From assembly GCF_002251735.1 (NCBI RefSeq), contig NZ_NOXS01000027.1, forward strand, positions 53,766-117,765: a DNA stretch of 64,000 nucleotides, given 5' to 3'. Both the position numbers and the translations under genes were made by a program. The notes beneath the pieces are model-generated. The model did no database searches and was not told where the DNA came from. It saw only the letters and a program-made list of their open reading frames with translations. The stretch comes from Elstera cyanobacteriorum. Its GTDB lineage: Bacteria; Pseudomonadota; Alphaproteobacteria; Elsterales; Elsteraceae. Below, piece by piece: positions 17,644 through 26,447 of this stretch (the first letter of the stretch is position 1; every line of letters starts with the position of its first letter).

Positions 17644-18981
17644 TCACTTCCCGATGCAAAACTCGGCGAAGATCAGCCCGAGAATATCCTCGACATCGAC
17701 CCGCCCGACGATCCGTCCCAGGCCGCGCAGGGCGAGGCGCACATCTTCGGTGATCAACTCCGGCAGCGTCCCAGACAAAGCCCGGTCGAGTGCCGCGCAG
17801 GTTTCATCCAAGGCGGCGCGATGGCGCGCGCGGGTCAGCAGTGGATCGGCCCCGGTCGAAAGCAGGGCGGCGGCGCGTTCGGTCAGCGCCTGCATGAGCG
17901 CGTCGAACCCAATGCCGTCCTGCACGGAGAGCGGTAGCCAGCCCCGGGCATCGGCGGGGGGCGCGATCCCCGCGTCGCACTTCGTTAGCAGGCGCAGCGT
18001 TCCTGGCTGATCGAGCCAGGGCGCGACATCATCGGGCACGCGCGGCCAATCGGCGCGGTCGAGCAGCACCAGCGCCAGATCGGCCTGATCGGCGCGGGCG
18101 CGGGCGCGGCGGATACCCTCCGCCTCAATCGGATCATCGGTGGCGCGCAGCCCGGCGGTATCGACCAGCGTCACCGGGTAGCCGCCAAGGTCAAGATGCA
18201 GTTCGATAACGTCGCGCGTCGTCCCGGCGCGGTCGGAGACAATCGCCGCCTCCCGCCCCGCCAGCGCATTCAACAGGCTGGACTTTCCGGCGTTGGGCGG
18301 CCCCAAGATGACGATGGTCAAGCCCTGGCGCAGCCGCTCGCCACGCCCATCAGCCGCCTGCCCCCGCATCTCCGCCAGTAGTGCCGTCAGGTCGGGGCGG
18401 GTGGCGGACAGAAGATCGTCCGGCACATCCTCTTCCTCGACGAAATCAATCGTTGCCTCGCAATGGGCCAGCGCGCGCATCAGCCGCGCTTGCCACCCGA
18501 GGATAATCTGCCCCAAGGCGCCGTCGAGTTGCCGCACTGCCTGCCGCCGCTGCGCTTCGGTTTCGGCGTCGATCAAGTCGGCCAGGCCCTCCACCTCGGT
18601 CAGGTCGAGCTTGCCGTTATCGAAGGCGCGGCGGGTAAATTCCCCCGGCTCGGCCAAGCGCACGCCGGGAAAGCCGGTTGCCGCCGCCAGCAGGGCGGCC
18701 AACACTGCCCGGCTGCCGTGAACCTGAAACTCCGCCACATCCTCGCCGGTGAAACTGGCCGGGCCGGGGAACCAGAGCAACAGCCCACGGTCCAACAGCG
18801 CCCCAGTGGCGGGATCGCTGAAACTCGCATAGGCGGCCAAGCGCGGGGCGGGCAGGGGGCGGCGCCCGGTCAGCGCCACCGTCAGCGGCCCGGCCTCGGG
18901 GCCGGAGACGCGCAGCACAGCAACCCCCGCCCGACCGGGGGCTGTGGCGACGGCGATAATCGTTTCGGCGCGGGCGGTCAC
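17644..18981 (-). CDS. mnmE: tRNA modification GTPase MnmE
   Basis: 445 residues. It is the GTPase partner of MnmG for U34 of tRNA. The N-terminal folate-binding domain is followed by an inserted G domain: Walker A GPPNAGKSS (227-235), the K-loop/switch region DRAGTTRD and DTAG. The C-terminal Cys motif FCIGK ends the protein exactly as in functional MnmE. The GTG start overlaps the TGA of the ferredoxin gene (GTGA). In most alphaproteobacteria rho lies next to mnmE; here rho is about 34 kb away. Confidence 0.96.
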   Translation of the reverse strand: MTARAETIIAVATAPGRAGVAVLRVSGPEAGPLTVALTGRRPLPAPRLAAYASFSDPATGALLDRGLLLWFPGPASFTGEDVAEFQVHGSRAVLAALLAAATGFPGVRLAEPGEFTRRAFDNGKLDLTEVEGLADLIDAETEAQRRQAVRQLDGALGQIILGWQARLMRALAHCEATIDFVEEEDVPDDLLSATRPDLTALLAEMRGQAADGRGERLRQGLTIVILGPPNAGKSSLLNALAGREAAIVSDRAGTTRDVIELHLDLGGYPVTLVDTAGLRATDDPIEAEGIRRARARADQADLALVLLDRADWPRVPDDVAPWLDQPGTLRLLTKCDAGIAPPADARGWLPLSVQDGIGFDALMQALTERAAALLSTGADPLLTRARHRAALDETCAALDRALSGTLPELITEDVRLALRGLGRIVGRVDVEDILGLIFAEFCIGK

Positions 18982-19328
18982 AGGCTCTTCTGATCCGGCT
19001 GCAGCATCAGGCGTTCGACACGCCCGCCGCCCTGCAGATGGGTGATCAAAATCTCGTCGATATCCTCGGCGGTGCGAGCATGGTACCAGATACCTTCCGG
19101 ATAGATCACCATGGTCGGCCCCAGCTCGCACCGGTCTAGGCAGGCGGCGCCATTGACGCGCAGGCCCCGGATGCCGAGTTCCTTAGCGCGGGCTTTGGCA
19201 TAGTCGCGCAGCTTTTCCGACCCCGACCCAGCGCAGGAGCCGCGCGGATGCCCGTCCGGGCGGCGGTTGGTGCAGACGAAAAAATGAGCATCGAAATATA
19301 GGGCGGGATCGGTCGGCAGACGGGGCAT
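18978..19328 (-). CDS. Thioredoxin-like [2Fe-2S] ferredoxin
   Basis: About 116 residues. Cluster cysteines: FVCTNRRPDGHPRGSCAGSG supplies two, and AACLDRCELGP the pair spaced by three. This is the Shethna-type/thioredoxin-like ferredoxin family. I chose the ATG at 19328 with GAG 6 bases upstream; an in-frame ATG at 19334 is nearly equal. It overlaps mnmE by 4 bases, and this coupling suggests a role near MnmE or Fe-S chemistry, which is inference only. Confidence 0.82.
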   Translation of the reverse strand: MPRLPTDPALYFDAHFFVCTNRRPDGHPRGSCAGSGSEKLRDYAKARAKELGIRGLRVNGAACLDRCELGPTMVIYPEGIWYHARTAEDIDEILITHLQGGGRVERLMLQPDQKSL

Positions 19329-19459
19329 TCGCATCTCGGGCAAAGGGGTCGAAAACAGCCGATAGAAGGTCGGCTTAACTCTGTTAAATTTCAAGTCTTG
19401 CGCGGATGCGAGACTATCGGTCCAATGCGGGCAACGCAATCTTTCGGGGGGAATACCCA

Positions 19460-20155
19460 ATGGCGGGCACGGTCACGATTACGACGGCAGCGGGCGAGAG
19501 CTTTACGGCCTATGAAGCGAAACCGGACGGCGCCCCGAAAGGTGGGCTGGTGCTGATCCAGGAAATCTTCGGCGTCAATCAGGTGATGCGCGATCTGGCG
19601 GAAGGTTTTGCCGCGCAGGGCTATCACGTCCTGGCGCCGGACCTGTTTTGGCGGCAGGAGCCGGGTGTCGATATTACCGATAAGACGGAAGCCGAATGGC
19701 AGAAGGCTTTCGCCCTGCTGAACGGTTTTGATCAAGACAAGGGCGTTGCCGACATTCAGGCGACGATCAGCCATCTGCGCGGCTTGGGTGTTGGGAAGGT
19801 CGGCACGGTCGGCTATTGCCTGGGCGGGCGCTTGGCGCTGTTAACGGCCCTGCGCACCGATGCCGATGCCGCCGTGTCCTACTACGGCATCATGCTGGCA
19901 CCGCTGGTGCCGGAGTTCGAGAAGATCAGCGCCCCGCTGCTGATGCATATCGCCGAGTTGGATAAATACGTGCCGCCCGCCGACCGGGAAGCGGTGCTGG
20001 CTGCGCTGGCCAGCCGCCCCGCCGCGTCCGCCTATGTCTACGACGGGCAGGAACACGCTTTCGCCCGCGTCGGTGGTCAGCATTACAATGCCGATGCCGC
20101 GACGCTCGCCAATGGACGGACGGAGGCTTTCCTGGCGAAAGCCTTGGCGGCGTAA
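19460..20155 (+). CDS. Dienelactone hydrolase family protein
   Basis: 231 residues, cytosolic alpha/beta hydrolase. The nucleophile Cys is in GYCLGG, the Asp in ELDKYVPP and the His in QEHAF, the classical Cys-Asp-His triad of dienelactone hydrolase (carboxymethylenebutenolidase). The physiological substrate is unknown. GGGGGG lies about 8 bases before the ATG at 19460. It is divergent from the ferredoxin gene and followed 11 bases later by a quinone reductase, probably in one operon. Confidence 0.9.
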   Translation: MAGTVTITTAAGESFTAYEAKPDGAPKGGLVLIQEIFGVNQVMRDLAEGFAAQGYHVLAPDLFWRQEPGVDITDKTEAEWQKAFALLNGFDQDKGVADIQATISHLRGLGVGKVGTVGYCLGGRLALLTALRTDADAAVSYYGIMLAPLVPEFEKISAPLLMHIAELDKYVPPADREAVLAALASRPAASAYVYDGQEHAFARVGGQHYNADAATLANGRTEAFLAKALAA

Positions 20156-20166
20156 GGATCCTCACG

Positions 20167-21144
20167 ATGACCAAGACCCATGCCATTCGCCTGCACGCCT
20201 TCGGCGGCCCCGAGGTTTTACAGTGGGAAGAAATCGAGCTTCCTGCCCCCGGCCCGAACGAGGCGTTGATCCGCCAGACCGCCATCGGCCTTAACTTTAT
20301 CGAAATCTACCAGCGCACCGGGCTTTATCCGCTGCCGCTACCGCTCGTGCTGGGGCAGGAGGGCGCGGGCGTCGTCGAGGCGGTCGGCCCAGGGGTCACA
20401 GTCGTGAAACCGGGTGACCGGGTTGGCTATGCCAGCGGCCCCTCCGGCGCCTATGCCGAAAAGCGGCTCTATCCCGCCGACCGGCTGGTCCCGCTGCCGG
20501 ATGCGCTCGACGATAAGACAGCGGCGGCCATCCTGCTCGGCGGCATGACGGCGCGCTATCTGGTCAAGGAAACCTTCCCGCTGAAACCGGGGCATACGAT
20601 CCTGTTCCACGCCGCAGCGGGCGGGGTTGGGCAGATTGCCGTGCAATGGGCCAAGCATTTGGGCGCCACGGTGATCGGCACCGTCTCCGCCGGGAAAGTC
20701 GATCTCGCTAAATCCCTGGGCTGCGATCATGTGTTGGTGAGCGGCCAGGACGATATCGCCGCCCAAGTGAAGGCCCTCACCGGCGGACGCGGCGTCGATG
20801 TCGTCTACGATTCGGTTGGCAAGGATACGTGGGATGCCTCGCTCGACGCGCTGGCCCCGCGCGGCATGATGGTGACCTATGGCAATGCCTCCGGTCCGGT
20901 TCCGGCGGTTGCCCCGCTGACCCTCGCCAGCAAAGGGTCGCTGTTCCTGACCCGCCCGACCCTCGGCCATTACATCGATACCCGGGAAAGGTTGCTGGCG
21001 AACGCCGAGGATCTGTTCGACGTGGTCCTGTCGGGGAAGGTCAAGATTCACGTGAACCAGACCTTCGCGCTCAAGGATGTTGCCCAAGCCCATATCGCCC
21101 TCGCCGAACGGCGGACGACGGGCGCAACGGTGCTGCTGCCGTAA
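20167..21144 (+). CDS. NADPH:quinone oxidoreductase, zinc-free MDR family
   Basis: 325 residues. The quinone-reductase type of the medium-chain dehydrogenase family: GQEGAGVVEAVG near 60, the AAAGGVGQIAVQWAKHLGA nucleotide-binding turn (about 145-163), and no zinc-binding cysteines. It likely reduces quinones or enals with NADPH. It shares an operon with the dienelactone hydrolase and is closed by the terminator at 21151. Confidence 0.9.
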   Translation: MTKTHAIRLHAFGGPEVLQWEEIELPAPGPNEALIRQTAIGLNFIEIYQRTGLYPLPLPLVLGQEGAGVVEAVGPGVTVVKPGDRVGYASGPSGAYAEKRLYPADRLVPLPDALDDKTAAAILLGGMTARYLVKETFPLKPGHTILFHAAAGGVGQIAVQWAKHLGATVIGTVSAGKVDLAKSLGCDHVLVSGQDDIAAQVKALTGGRGVDVVYDSVGKDTWDASLDALAPRGMMVTYGNASGPVPAVAPLTLASKGSLFLTRPTLGHYIDTRERLLANAEDLFDVVLSGKVKIHVNQTFALKDVAQAHIALAERRTTGATVLLP

Positions 21145-21150
21145 CCGGCA

Positions 21151-21180
21151 AAACCCCCTCGGGGAGGCCCGAGGGGGTTT
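21151..21180. terminator. Rho-independent terminator between convergent genes
   Basis: A perfect 12-base stem (AAACCCCCTCGG at 21151-21162 with its complement at 21169-21180) closes a 6-base loop. T-rich ends exist on both strands (TTT on plus, TTTT on minus), so it may serve both the quinone reductase and the small secreted-protein gene. Confidence 0.85.
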
Positions 21181-21193
21181 CTAGGCGGCTTGG

Positions 21194-21532
21194 TTAGTTC
21201 GTCGTCGTCTTCGCCGCCGGGGCTACCGTCGTCGCGGCGGCGCCCTGGGCGGCCTTATCCTCGACCTTCTTCACCGGCGCGGTTTCGGCCTTCACATCGG
21301 TCTTGCCAGCCTCGGGCTTCACGGTCGGGGCGACCTTGGTGTCGGCAGTGCCCGACACGTGGGTCGGCGTCTGCACCTTATTCACATGCGCCTTCACCGG
21401 GGCAGCCGGGGTCGCGGCGGTAACAGCCGGTTTCGTCGGGGCAACCGGGGCGGTCGGGGTCGTCCCCGATGCCAGGGCAACGCCCGAGACAGTCAGAACC
21501 AGAGCGGCAAAGCCAGCAGCAATCTTCGACAT
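21194..21532 (-). CDS. Secreted low-complexity Ala/Pro/Thr/Lys-rich protein, copy 1
   Basis: 112 residues. A signal peptide (SKIAAGFAALVLTVSGVALA) precedes a disordered tail of A, P, T, V and K without Cys, ending in KTTTN. No known domain. The neighbouring gene at 21631-21999 encodes a clear paralogue with the same signal peptide and tail. AAGGAT lies before the ATG at 21532. Likely periplasmic or surface exposed; function unknown. Confidence 0.72.
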   Translation of the reverse strand: MSKIAAGFAALVLTVSGVALASGTTPTAPVAPTKPAVTAATPAAPVKAHVNKVQTPTHVSGTADTKVAPTVKPEAGKTDVKAETAPVKKVEDKAAQGAAATTVAPAAKTTTN

Positions 21533-21630
21533 GATCAAGATCCTTCAAGACGCGAGGGGAGGGGCGCAGGCGGGCTGGATGCCGCCGCCTGCGCTGAACA
21601 GAGGGAAGACTTAGGAAGGGAGAACGACGC

Positions 21631-21999
21631 TTAGTTGGTCGTCGTCTTCACTGGGGCGCCGGTCTGTGCGCCGGTCGCGGCGGCACCCTGCACAGCCTTA
21701 TCGTCGGTCTTCTTGACCGGGGCGACTTCGGTTTTCACCTCCGGCTTTACCTCGGTCTTGCTAGCGTCAGGGGCAACCGGCTTCACGGTCGGTGCGGCTT
21801 TGGTTTCAGCAGCGCCCGAGGCTTGCACCGGGGCCTGGACCTTACCGGCCTGTTCCTTGACCGGCGCCGCCGGGGTGGTGGCCGCAGCCTTCACCGGGGC
21901 TTCCGGCGCGGGGGCAGGCAGGGTGGTCGCGCCAGACGCGAGGGCCATGCCCGACACCGAGAGAACCAGAGCAGCAAAACCGGCAGCAATCTTCGTCAT
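21631..21999 (-). CDS. Secreted low-complexity Ala/Pro/Thr/Lys-rich protein, copy 2
   Basis: 122 residues, paralogue of the gene at 21194-21532. The signal peptide is nearly identical (TKIAAGFAALVLSVSGMALA) and the tail repeats AAPVK, APTVKP and PVKK blocks before a KTTTN end. I chose the ATG at 21999 with AAGGAT upstream; a longer frame adds an unlikely charged leader. The 98-base gap to copy 1 shows no obvious terminator, so they may be co-transcribed. Confidence 0.72.
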   Translation of the reverse strand: MTKIAAGFAALVLSVSGMALASGATTLPAPAPEAPVKAAATTPAAPVKEQAGKVQAPVQASGAAETKAAPTVKPVAPDASKTEVKPEVKTEVAPVKKTDDKAVQGAAATGAQTGAPVKTTTN

Positions 22000-22177
22000 G
22001 ATTCGATCCTTACTTGTATCAGGCAAGTCGTTGTTTGGTTTTTCTTTCGGGGTTTCGGTCGCTTTCTCCGTCCCCCGTGCCAATAGACTTACGCCTGACA
22101 CCGCATCAAATCAAATTACAACGGGCAGAACCTCAGTTTAGCTCCCCGTAACCTTGGGGCAGGATTAAGGCAGACTC

Positions 22178-22789
22178 TTATTCGACTGCCGCTTTCGCAT
22201 GGGCGATGAAGGCGCGCACCTTGTCGGGGTCTTTGATCCCCGGCGCCGCCTCCGTCCCGCTAGCAACATCCACCGCATAGGGGCGAGTGCGGCGCACGGC
22301 ATCGGCCACCGTCTCCGGCGTCAGCCCGCCCGCCAGAATCAGCCGCCCGGTCGCGGCCAGTGCTTCGACCGTTGCCGTATCGGCGACAACGCCCGACCCG
22401 CCGTAATGCCCTGCCGCCGCGCCATCGGCCAGAAAGCCCATTGCCTCCCAAGCGTCGAGATCGGCCGCCAGAGGCGGGGCTCGGAAGGCTTTGATAACCG
22501 GCATCGGCAGGCCGCGATACGCTGCTGGCGTTTCATCGCCATGAAGCTGCACGGCGCTTACGCCGGTTTTCGTCCAAAGATCGACCAGCTCGGCGGGCGT
22601 TGCATTGACCGTCACCGCCACCGTCTGCACGAAGGGCGGCAGTTCCCGCCGCAGCCGGGCAAGGTCCGCCACCGCAATCGCCCGCTTCGACCCCGGCCAC
22701 GTGACGAACCCTAAAGCATCCGCCCCACAGGCCGCCGCGTGCAACGCATCGCCCAAGCGCGTCAGACCGCAAATTTTTACCCGGACCAT
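22178..22789 (-). CDS. trpF: Phosphoribosylanthranilate isomerase
   Basis: 203 residues, TIM barrel. It converts phosphoribosylanthranilate to CdRP in tryptophan synthesis. The catalytic Cys lies in VKICGLTR (C7), and the Asp in the VDVASGTEAAPGIKD end. QLHGDE is also conserved. It lies downstream of trpD-trpC on the same strand but separated from trpC by a HigBA toxin-antitoxin pair, so transcription with trpDC may be broken. Confidence 0.94.
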   Translation of the reverse strand: MVRVKICGLTRLGDALHAAACGADALGFVTWPGSKRAIAVADLARLRRELPPFVQTVAVTVNATPAELVDLWTKTGVSAVQLHGDETPAAYRGLPMPVIKAFRAPPLAADLDAWEAMGFLADGAAAGHYGGSGVVADTATVEALAATGRLILAGGLTPETVADAVRRTRPYAVDVASGTEAAPGIKDPDKVRAFIAHAKAAVE

Positions 22790-22814
22790 GTGCTGTTTAC
22801 CTTACTTAACGCCT

Positions 22815-23135
22815 CTATGCGGCGCGGGACCGAACAACGGCGGCGATATGCCCGCCATCCTTGGCTTCCGTGACGGCGAGATCGTAGGCCGACTGCAAAT
22901 TCAGCCAGAGGCGTGCCGACGTGCCGAAATAAGCCGCCAATCGCAGGGCGGTATCGGCGGTTATCCCGCGTTTACCCGCGATAATATCCGCCATCCGGCT
23001 CTGCGGCACGTCCAAAGCGCGGGCAAGGGCGGAAACCGACAGGCCAGCCTCGGCCACTTCATCGGCTAGAACTTCACCGGGATGGATCGCCGGAAGGTTA
23101 ACCTTCTCAATGGTAATCGACGATTTCGACATCAT
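22815..23135 (-). CDS. higA: HigA-type antitoxin
   Basis: 106 residues. The XRE-type HigA/VapI pattern is clear: IHPGEVLADEVAEAGLSVSALARAL, then SRMADIIAGKRGITADTALRLA and WLNLQ. It neutralises HigB and represses the operon. I chose the tandem ATG at 23135/23132 with a G-rich site upstream; the start overlaps the toxin gene by about 29 bases. Toxin-first gene order is typical of higBA. Confidence 0.9.
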   Translation of the reverse strand: MMSKSSITIEKVNLPAIHPGEVLADEVAEAGLSVSALARALDVPQSRMADIIAGKRGITADTALRLAAYFGTSARLWLNLQSAYDLAVTEAKDGGHIAAVVRSRAA

Positions 23136-23385
23136 AGGCGTCCCCCTCGCTGAAAATGAAGCAAATCCGCCACTGGACATTGATGCGGATGCTGAACTGG
23201 CCCTTTCGATCCCCTTGCAAGGCTTCAAACCGATTAGACGGAAACTCCATCAAATCGGCTAAGCAAGACGCCTCGTGCAGCAACGCCAGCCGCCGTTGGG
23301 CTTGCCGTTCAAAAGCCTGAAACTCCGCCACCCGCTCACCCGCGAGAAACCGAGCCGTTCGCTTGTCTGCGGCAGTTTTGATCAT
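23107..23385 (-). CDS. higB: HigB-type mRNA interferase toxin (RelE/ParE superfamily)
   Basis: 92 residues. The family core is visible: the central LHEASCLADL, FPSNRFEALQGDRKGQFSIRIN and the end VQWRICFIF...DVEIVDYH. HigB cleaves mRNA on the ribosome. It is transcribed before higA, and the pair sits between trpC and trpF. Confidence 0.9.
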   Translation of the reverse strand: MIKTAADKRTARFLAGERVAEFQAFERQAQRRLALLHEASCLADLMEFPSNRFEALQGDRKGQFSIRINVQWRICFIFSEGDAYDVEIVDYH

Positions 23386-23401
23386 ATGGGTATCATAAAC
23401 C

Positions 23402-23430
23402 GATTATCAGTATCTGATAAACGGATAATC
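23402..23430. promoter_or_regulatory. Probable HigA operator upstream of higBA
   Basis: Two nested inverted repeats lie 17-45 bases upstream of higB: TTATCAG-TAT-CTGATAA (23404-23420, perfect) and GATTATC...GATAATC (23402-23408 with 23424-23430). HigA antitoxins bind such palindromes in their own promoters. The site is inferred from position and symmetry. Confidence 0.65.
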
Positions 23431-23449
23431 CACACGGCAGACCGGCTAT

Positions 23450-24241
23450 CTACCGCCCCAACAAATAACGCAACTGCGCCCCCGGTTCTGGCGCGCGCAT
23501 CAGAGCGGAGCCGATCAGCACCGCTTGGGCGTCGATAGCGCGCATGCGGGCGAAATCCTCCGGCGTCTCAAGCCCGCTTTCGGCGACGAAGCCAGTGCCG
23601 GGCGGCACCATCGGGCGCAGCCGTTCGGCGTTCTTGAGGTCGATAATGAAGGTGGTGAGGTCGCGGTTATTGACGCCGATCAGATCAGCACCGGACTTCA
23701 ACGCAATCGCCATTTCCGCGTCATCATGCACTTCCACCAGCGCATCCAGCCCATAGGCGCGCGCTTGAGCGAGGTAATCGGCGGTTGCCTCGCCCAAGAC
23801 GGCAACGATCAGCAGGCAGGCGTCAGCAATCAGGCGGGTTTCGGCAAGCTGCCAGGGATCGACGACGAAATCCTTGCGCAATACCGGGATCGAAACCTGG
23901 GCGCGGGCAGCCTGTAATTCTTCATCCTTCCCATGAAACCAATGGGGCTCGGTCAGGATCGACAGGGCGGAAGCCCCCGCCGCCTCATAGGATTTGGCAA
24001 TCGCCACCGGGTCACTGTCCGCCCGGATCGTTCCGGCGGAGGGGGAGGCGCGCTTGATCTCGGCGATCACACGCAGGTCGCCCGGCGCGGTTACCGCCCG
24101 GGTGAAGCCGCGCGTCGGGGGGAGGGTGGCAATCGCCCGCTCAAGCTCGGCCAGAGACCGTTTAGCCTTTGCAGCGGCGACATCCTCCGCCCGGCGGTCG
24201 CAGATCGGCTTCAGGCGGTTGGGAAGGGTGGTGGTCGTCAT
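23450..24241 (-). CDS. trpC: Indole-3-glycerol phosphate synthase
   Basis: 263 residues. It closes the indole ring in tryptophan synthesis. Family motifs: AEIKRASPSAG (catalytic Lys), VLRKDFVVDPWQ, GVNNRDLTT and VAESGL. I chose the ATG at 24241, with GAGG 6 bases upstream; an ATG at 24253 would overlap trpD. It follows trpD with one base between stop and start. Confidence 0.95.
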   Translation of the reverse strand: MTTTTLPNRLKPICDRRAEDVAAAKAKRSLAELERAIATLPPTRGFTRAVTAPGDLRVIAEIKRASPSAGTIRADSDPVAIAKSYEAAGASALSILTEPHWFHGKDEELQAARAQVSIPVLRKDFVVDPWQLAETRLIADACLLIVAVLGEATADYLAQARAYGLDALVEVHDDAEMAIALKSGADLIGVNNRDLTTFIIDLKNAERLRPMVPPGTGFVAESGLETPEDFARMRAIDAQAVLIGSALMRAPEPGAQLRYLLGR

Positions 24242-24242
24242 C

Positions 24243-25256
24243 TTAGGCCTCATTCTTCAGGGCGCGCAGCCCATCGAGCTTCGCCAGCGCCGCGCCGGAG
24301 GCAATTGCCTGGTCCGCCAGGGCAACGCCTTCCTTGAAATCGCCGGCCGCATCGGCGGCAACCAGGGCGGCCGCAGCATTCATCAGTACCGCCGGGCGGC
24401 CTGGGTGATCCTCGCCGCGCAGGATCGCCAACAAAGCCGCCGCATTCTCCTGCGGGGTGCCGCCCTTGATACTGTCGAGCGGTCGTTCCTCAAACCCGAA
24501 ATCGGCGGGGGTGACGGTGAAAACCTCGATCTCGCCCTTCTTCAGCGCGGCGACATGGGTGCGCCCAAGCGGCGCCACCTCGTCCAACCCCACCTCGGCC
24601 GAGATGACCAAGCCACGCTCGCACTCTAGCCCGGCCAAGGCTTCGGCCATCGTCCGCAGCTTCGACGGGTGATAGACGCCAACGCACTGCGTGCGGACAT
24701 GAGCGGGATTGGTCAGCGGCCCGAGCAGATTGAATAGGGTCCGCACGCCCAAGGTCCGCCGGATCGTCACCACGGCCTTGGTGGCTGGGTGATAAAGCGG
24801 CGCGAAGAGGAAGCCGATCCCGATGGTTTCGATGCCGCGCGCCGTCGCCTCGATCGACAGATCGACCGGAACGCCCAGGGCTTCCAGCACGTCGGAACTA
24901 CCGCTTTTCGACGACACCGCGCGGTTACCGTGCTTGGCGACGCTGACCCCGGCCCCCGCCGCGATGATCGCCGCCGTGGTCGAAAGGTTCAGCCCCCCCG
25001 CGCCATCGCCGCCGGTTCCGGCGGTACACAGGGTCGGGCGCGTCTTCAATGGCAGTTTGAGGGCGCGGGCGCGCAGGACGGAGGCGGCGCCGATCAACTC
25101 TTCGACCGTCTCCCCCTTCACCCGCAGGCCCATCAACAAACCGGCGAATTGCAGATCGGGGCAGCCGCCATCAATCAGATCATCCAGCGCGAAGGCCAGT
25201 TCCTGCCGGGTCAAATCCTGCCCACGCCCGACTTTTTCCAAAAGCTCCGTAATCAT
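24243..25256 (-). CDS. trpD: Anthranilate phosphoribosyltransferase
   Basis: 337 residues. It couples anthranilate to PRPP. Visible: the TGGDGAGGLNLST PRPP-binding loop, VAKHGNRAVSSKSGSSD, and LLGPLTNPA. I chose the ATG at 25256 (MITELLEKV), family-typical. It is the first gene of a trpD-trpC unit. The trpG/trpE genes are not in the window. Confidence 0.95.
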   Translation of the reverse strand: MITELLEKVGRGQDLTRQELAFALDDLIDGGCPDLQFAGLLMGLRVKGETVEELIGAASVLRARALKLPLKTRPTLCTAGTGGDGAGGLNLSTTAAIIAAGAGVSVAKHGNRAVSSKSGSSDVLEALGVPVDLSIEATARGIETIGIGFLFAPLYHPATKAVVTIRRTLGVRTLFNLLGPLTNPAHVRTQCVGVYHPSKLRTMAEALAGLECERGLVISAEVGLDEVAPLGRTHVAALKKGEIEVFTVTPADFGFEERPLDSIKGGTPQENAAALLAILRGEDHPGRPAVLMNAAAALVAADAAGDFKEGVALADQAIASGAALAKLDGLRALKNEA

Positions 25257-25424
25257 CGCGCCGCCTGCCTCGATACCATTCGCCTCAAAAGGGCTAAGAC
25301 TGTGCCGGGCGGGGGGGAGAAGGGTCAAGGGCCGACCGCGCGGGGCGGGAATGTCTAAGGCTTGGCCTTTATCGCTGCCGCCGCTAGGGTAACACCGTTC
25401 TTGTGCCCCCTCGGAGCTGCTGCG

Positions 25425-26066
25425 ATGCCCGCCACCCTAACTTATCTTTTCGATCCGCTGTGCGGTTGGTGCTATGGGGCGGCCCCGGCCCTGGCGGTTT
25501 TGGCGGCGCGGCCCGATGTGACCTTGCGGCTGCTGCCCACCGGCCTGTTCGCCGGGGCGGGCGCCCGCCCGATGAGCGCGGAGTTTGCGGCCTATGCCTG
25601 GTCGAACGATCAGCGCATCGCCCAATTAACCGGGCAGGTTTTTTCCGACGCCTATCGCACGCGGGTGCTGACCGATAGCGATCAGCCTTTCGATTCAGGC
25701 CCGGCAACCTTCGCCCTTACCGCCGTTGCCTTAACGGCGCCGGAGGAAGAATTGACGGCGCTGAAAGCCATCCAAAGTGCCCGCTACGTCGATGGTCGCG
25801 CGATTACGCTGCCAGAAACTTTAGCGAATATTCTGCGCAGCCTCGATCTCGATGCTGCGGCAGATGTTTTCCTGACGCAAGGGGCCGACCTGCTGAACGC
25901 CGTGGATCAGCGGATCGGCGAGGGGCAACGGCTTCTAAACCAGCTCCGCGCCCAAGGCGTCCCCACCCTTGCGCGGACCGAGGCGGGGCAGGCGCCCCGG
26001 CAAATCCCAAGCGCGCTTCTGTTCGGACCGCGGGCCGACTTGGAAGCGTTTCTCATTGCCCCTTAA
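25425..26066 (+). CDS. DsbA-family thioredoxin-fold oxidoreductase
   Basis: 213 residues. The thioredoxin fold with active-site CGWC (residues about 13-16, YLFDPLCGWCYG) and an alpha-helical insert as in DsbA/FrnE-like proteins. No signal peptide from the ATG at 25425, so it probably acts in the cytoplasm. Its stop overlaps that of hicB on the other strand by 4 bases. Confidence 0.85.
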   Translation: MPATLTYLFDPLCGWCYGAAPALAVLAARPDVTLRLLPTGLFAGAGARPMSAEFAAYAWSNDQRIAQLTGQVFSDAYRTRVLTDSDQPFDSGPATFALTAVALTAPEEELTALKAIQSARYVDGRAITLPETLANILRSLDLDAAADVFLTQGADLLNAVDQRIGEGQRLLNQLRAQGVPTLARTEAGQAPRQIPSALLFGPRADLEAFLIAP

Positions 26067-26443
26067 GCCAGTTTAGCTTCCGCCGCCTCCACCAAAAACC
26101 GGGACCGATTACCGCCACTAACCGCATCGATCCGCCCCAACAGAGGACGCGGTATCATGACGTTCACCCGCTCTGCCTTCAAGAAATCCTGGGGCAGGTC
26201 AATCAAGACCAAAACAGCCCCCGCCTGCTGGGGGTCGTCTTTCAAAGCTTCCAGGCTTGATGGTTGGGGAATCGGTTCGCCCAGCGTCTCTAGAACCGCG
26301 AGATGACCGGCCAAGGCTTCTGCCGCCATGGCGCGCGCCTCATCCAACGTTCGCCCGGCGCTGACACATCCAGGAAGGTCTGGAAACTCTACCCCGTAGT
26401 CGCTGTCCGTCTCTTTGCGGATATAGGCCACGTAATAGGTCAT
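26063..26443 (-). CDS. hicB: HicB-type antitoxin
   Basis: 126 residues. The HicB N-terminal degenerate RNase-H-like fold is visible (YYVAYIRKE...DYGVEFPDLPGCVSAG, then A.EAL..HL), followed by a C-terminal ribbon-helix-helix-like DNA-binding part (RVNVMIPRPLLGRIDAV). It neutralises HicA and likely represses the pair. It starts 4 bases after hicA. Confidence 0.92.
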   Translation of the reverse strand: MTYYVAYIRKETDSDYGVEFPDLPGCVSAGRTLDEARAMAAEALAGHLAVLETLGEPIPQPSSLEALKDDPQQAGAVLVLIDLPQDFLKAERVNVMIPRPLLGRIDAVSGGNRSRFLVEAAEAKLA

Positions 26444-26447
26444 GGCA

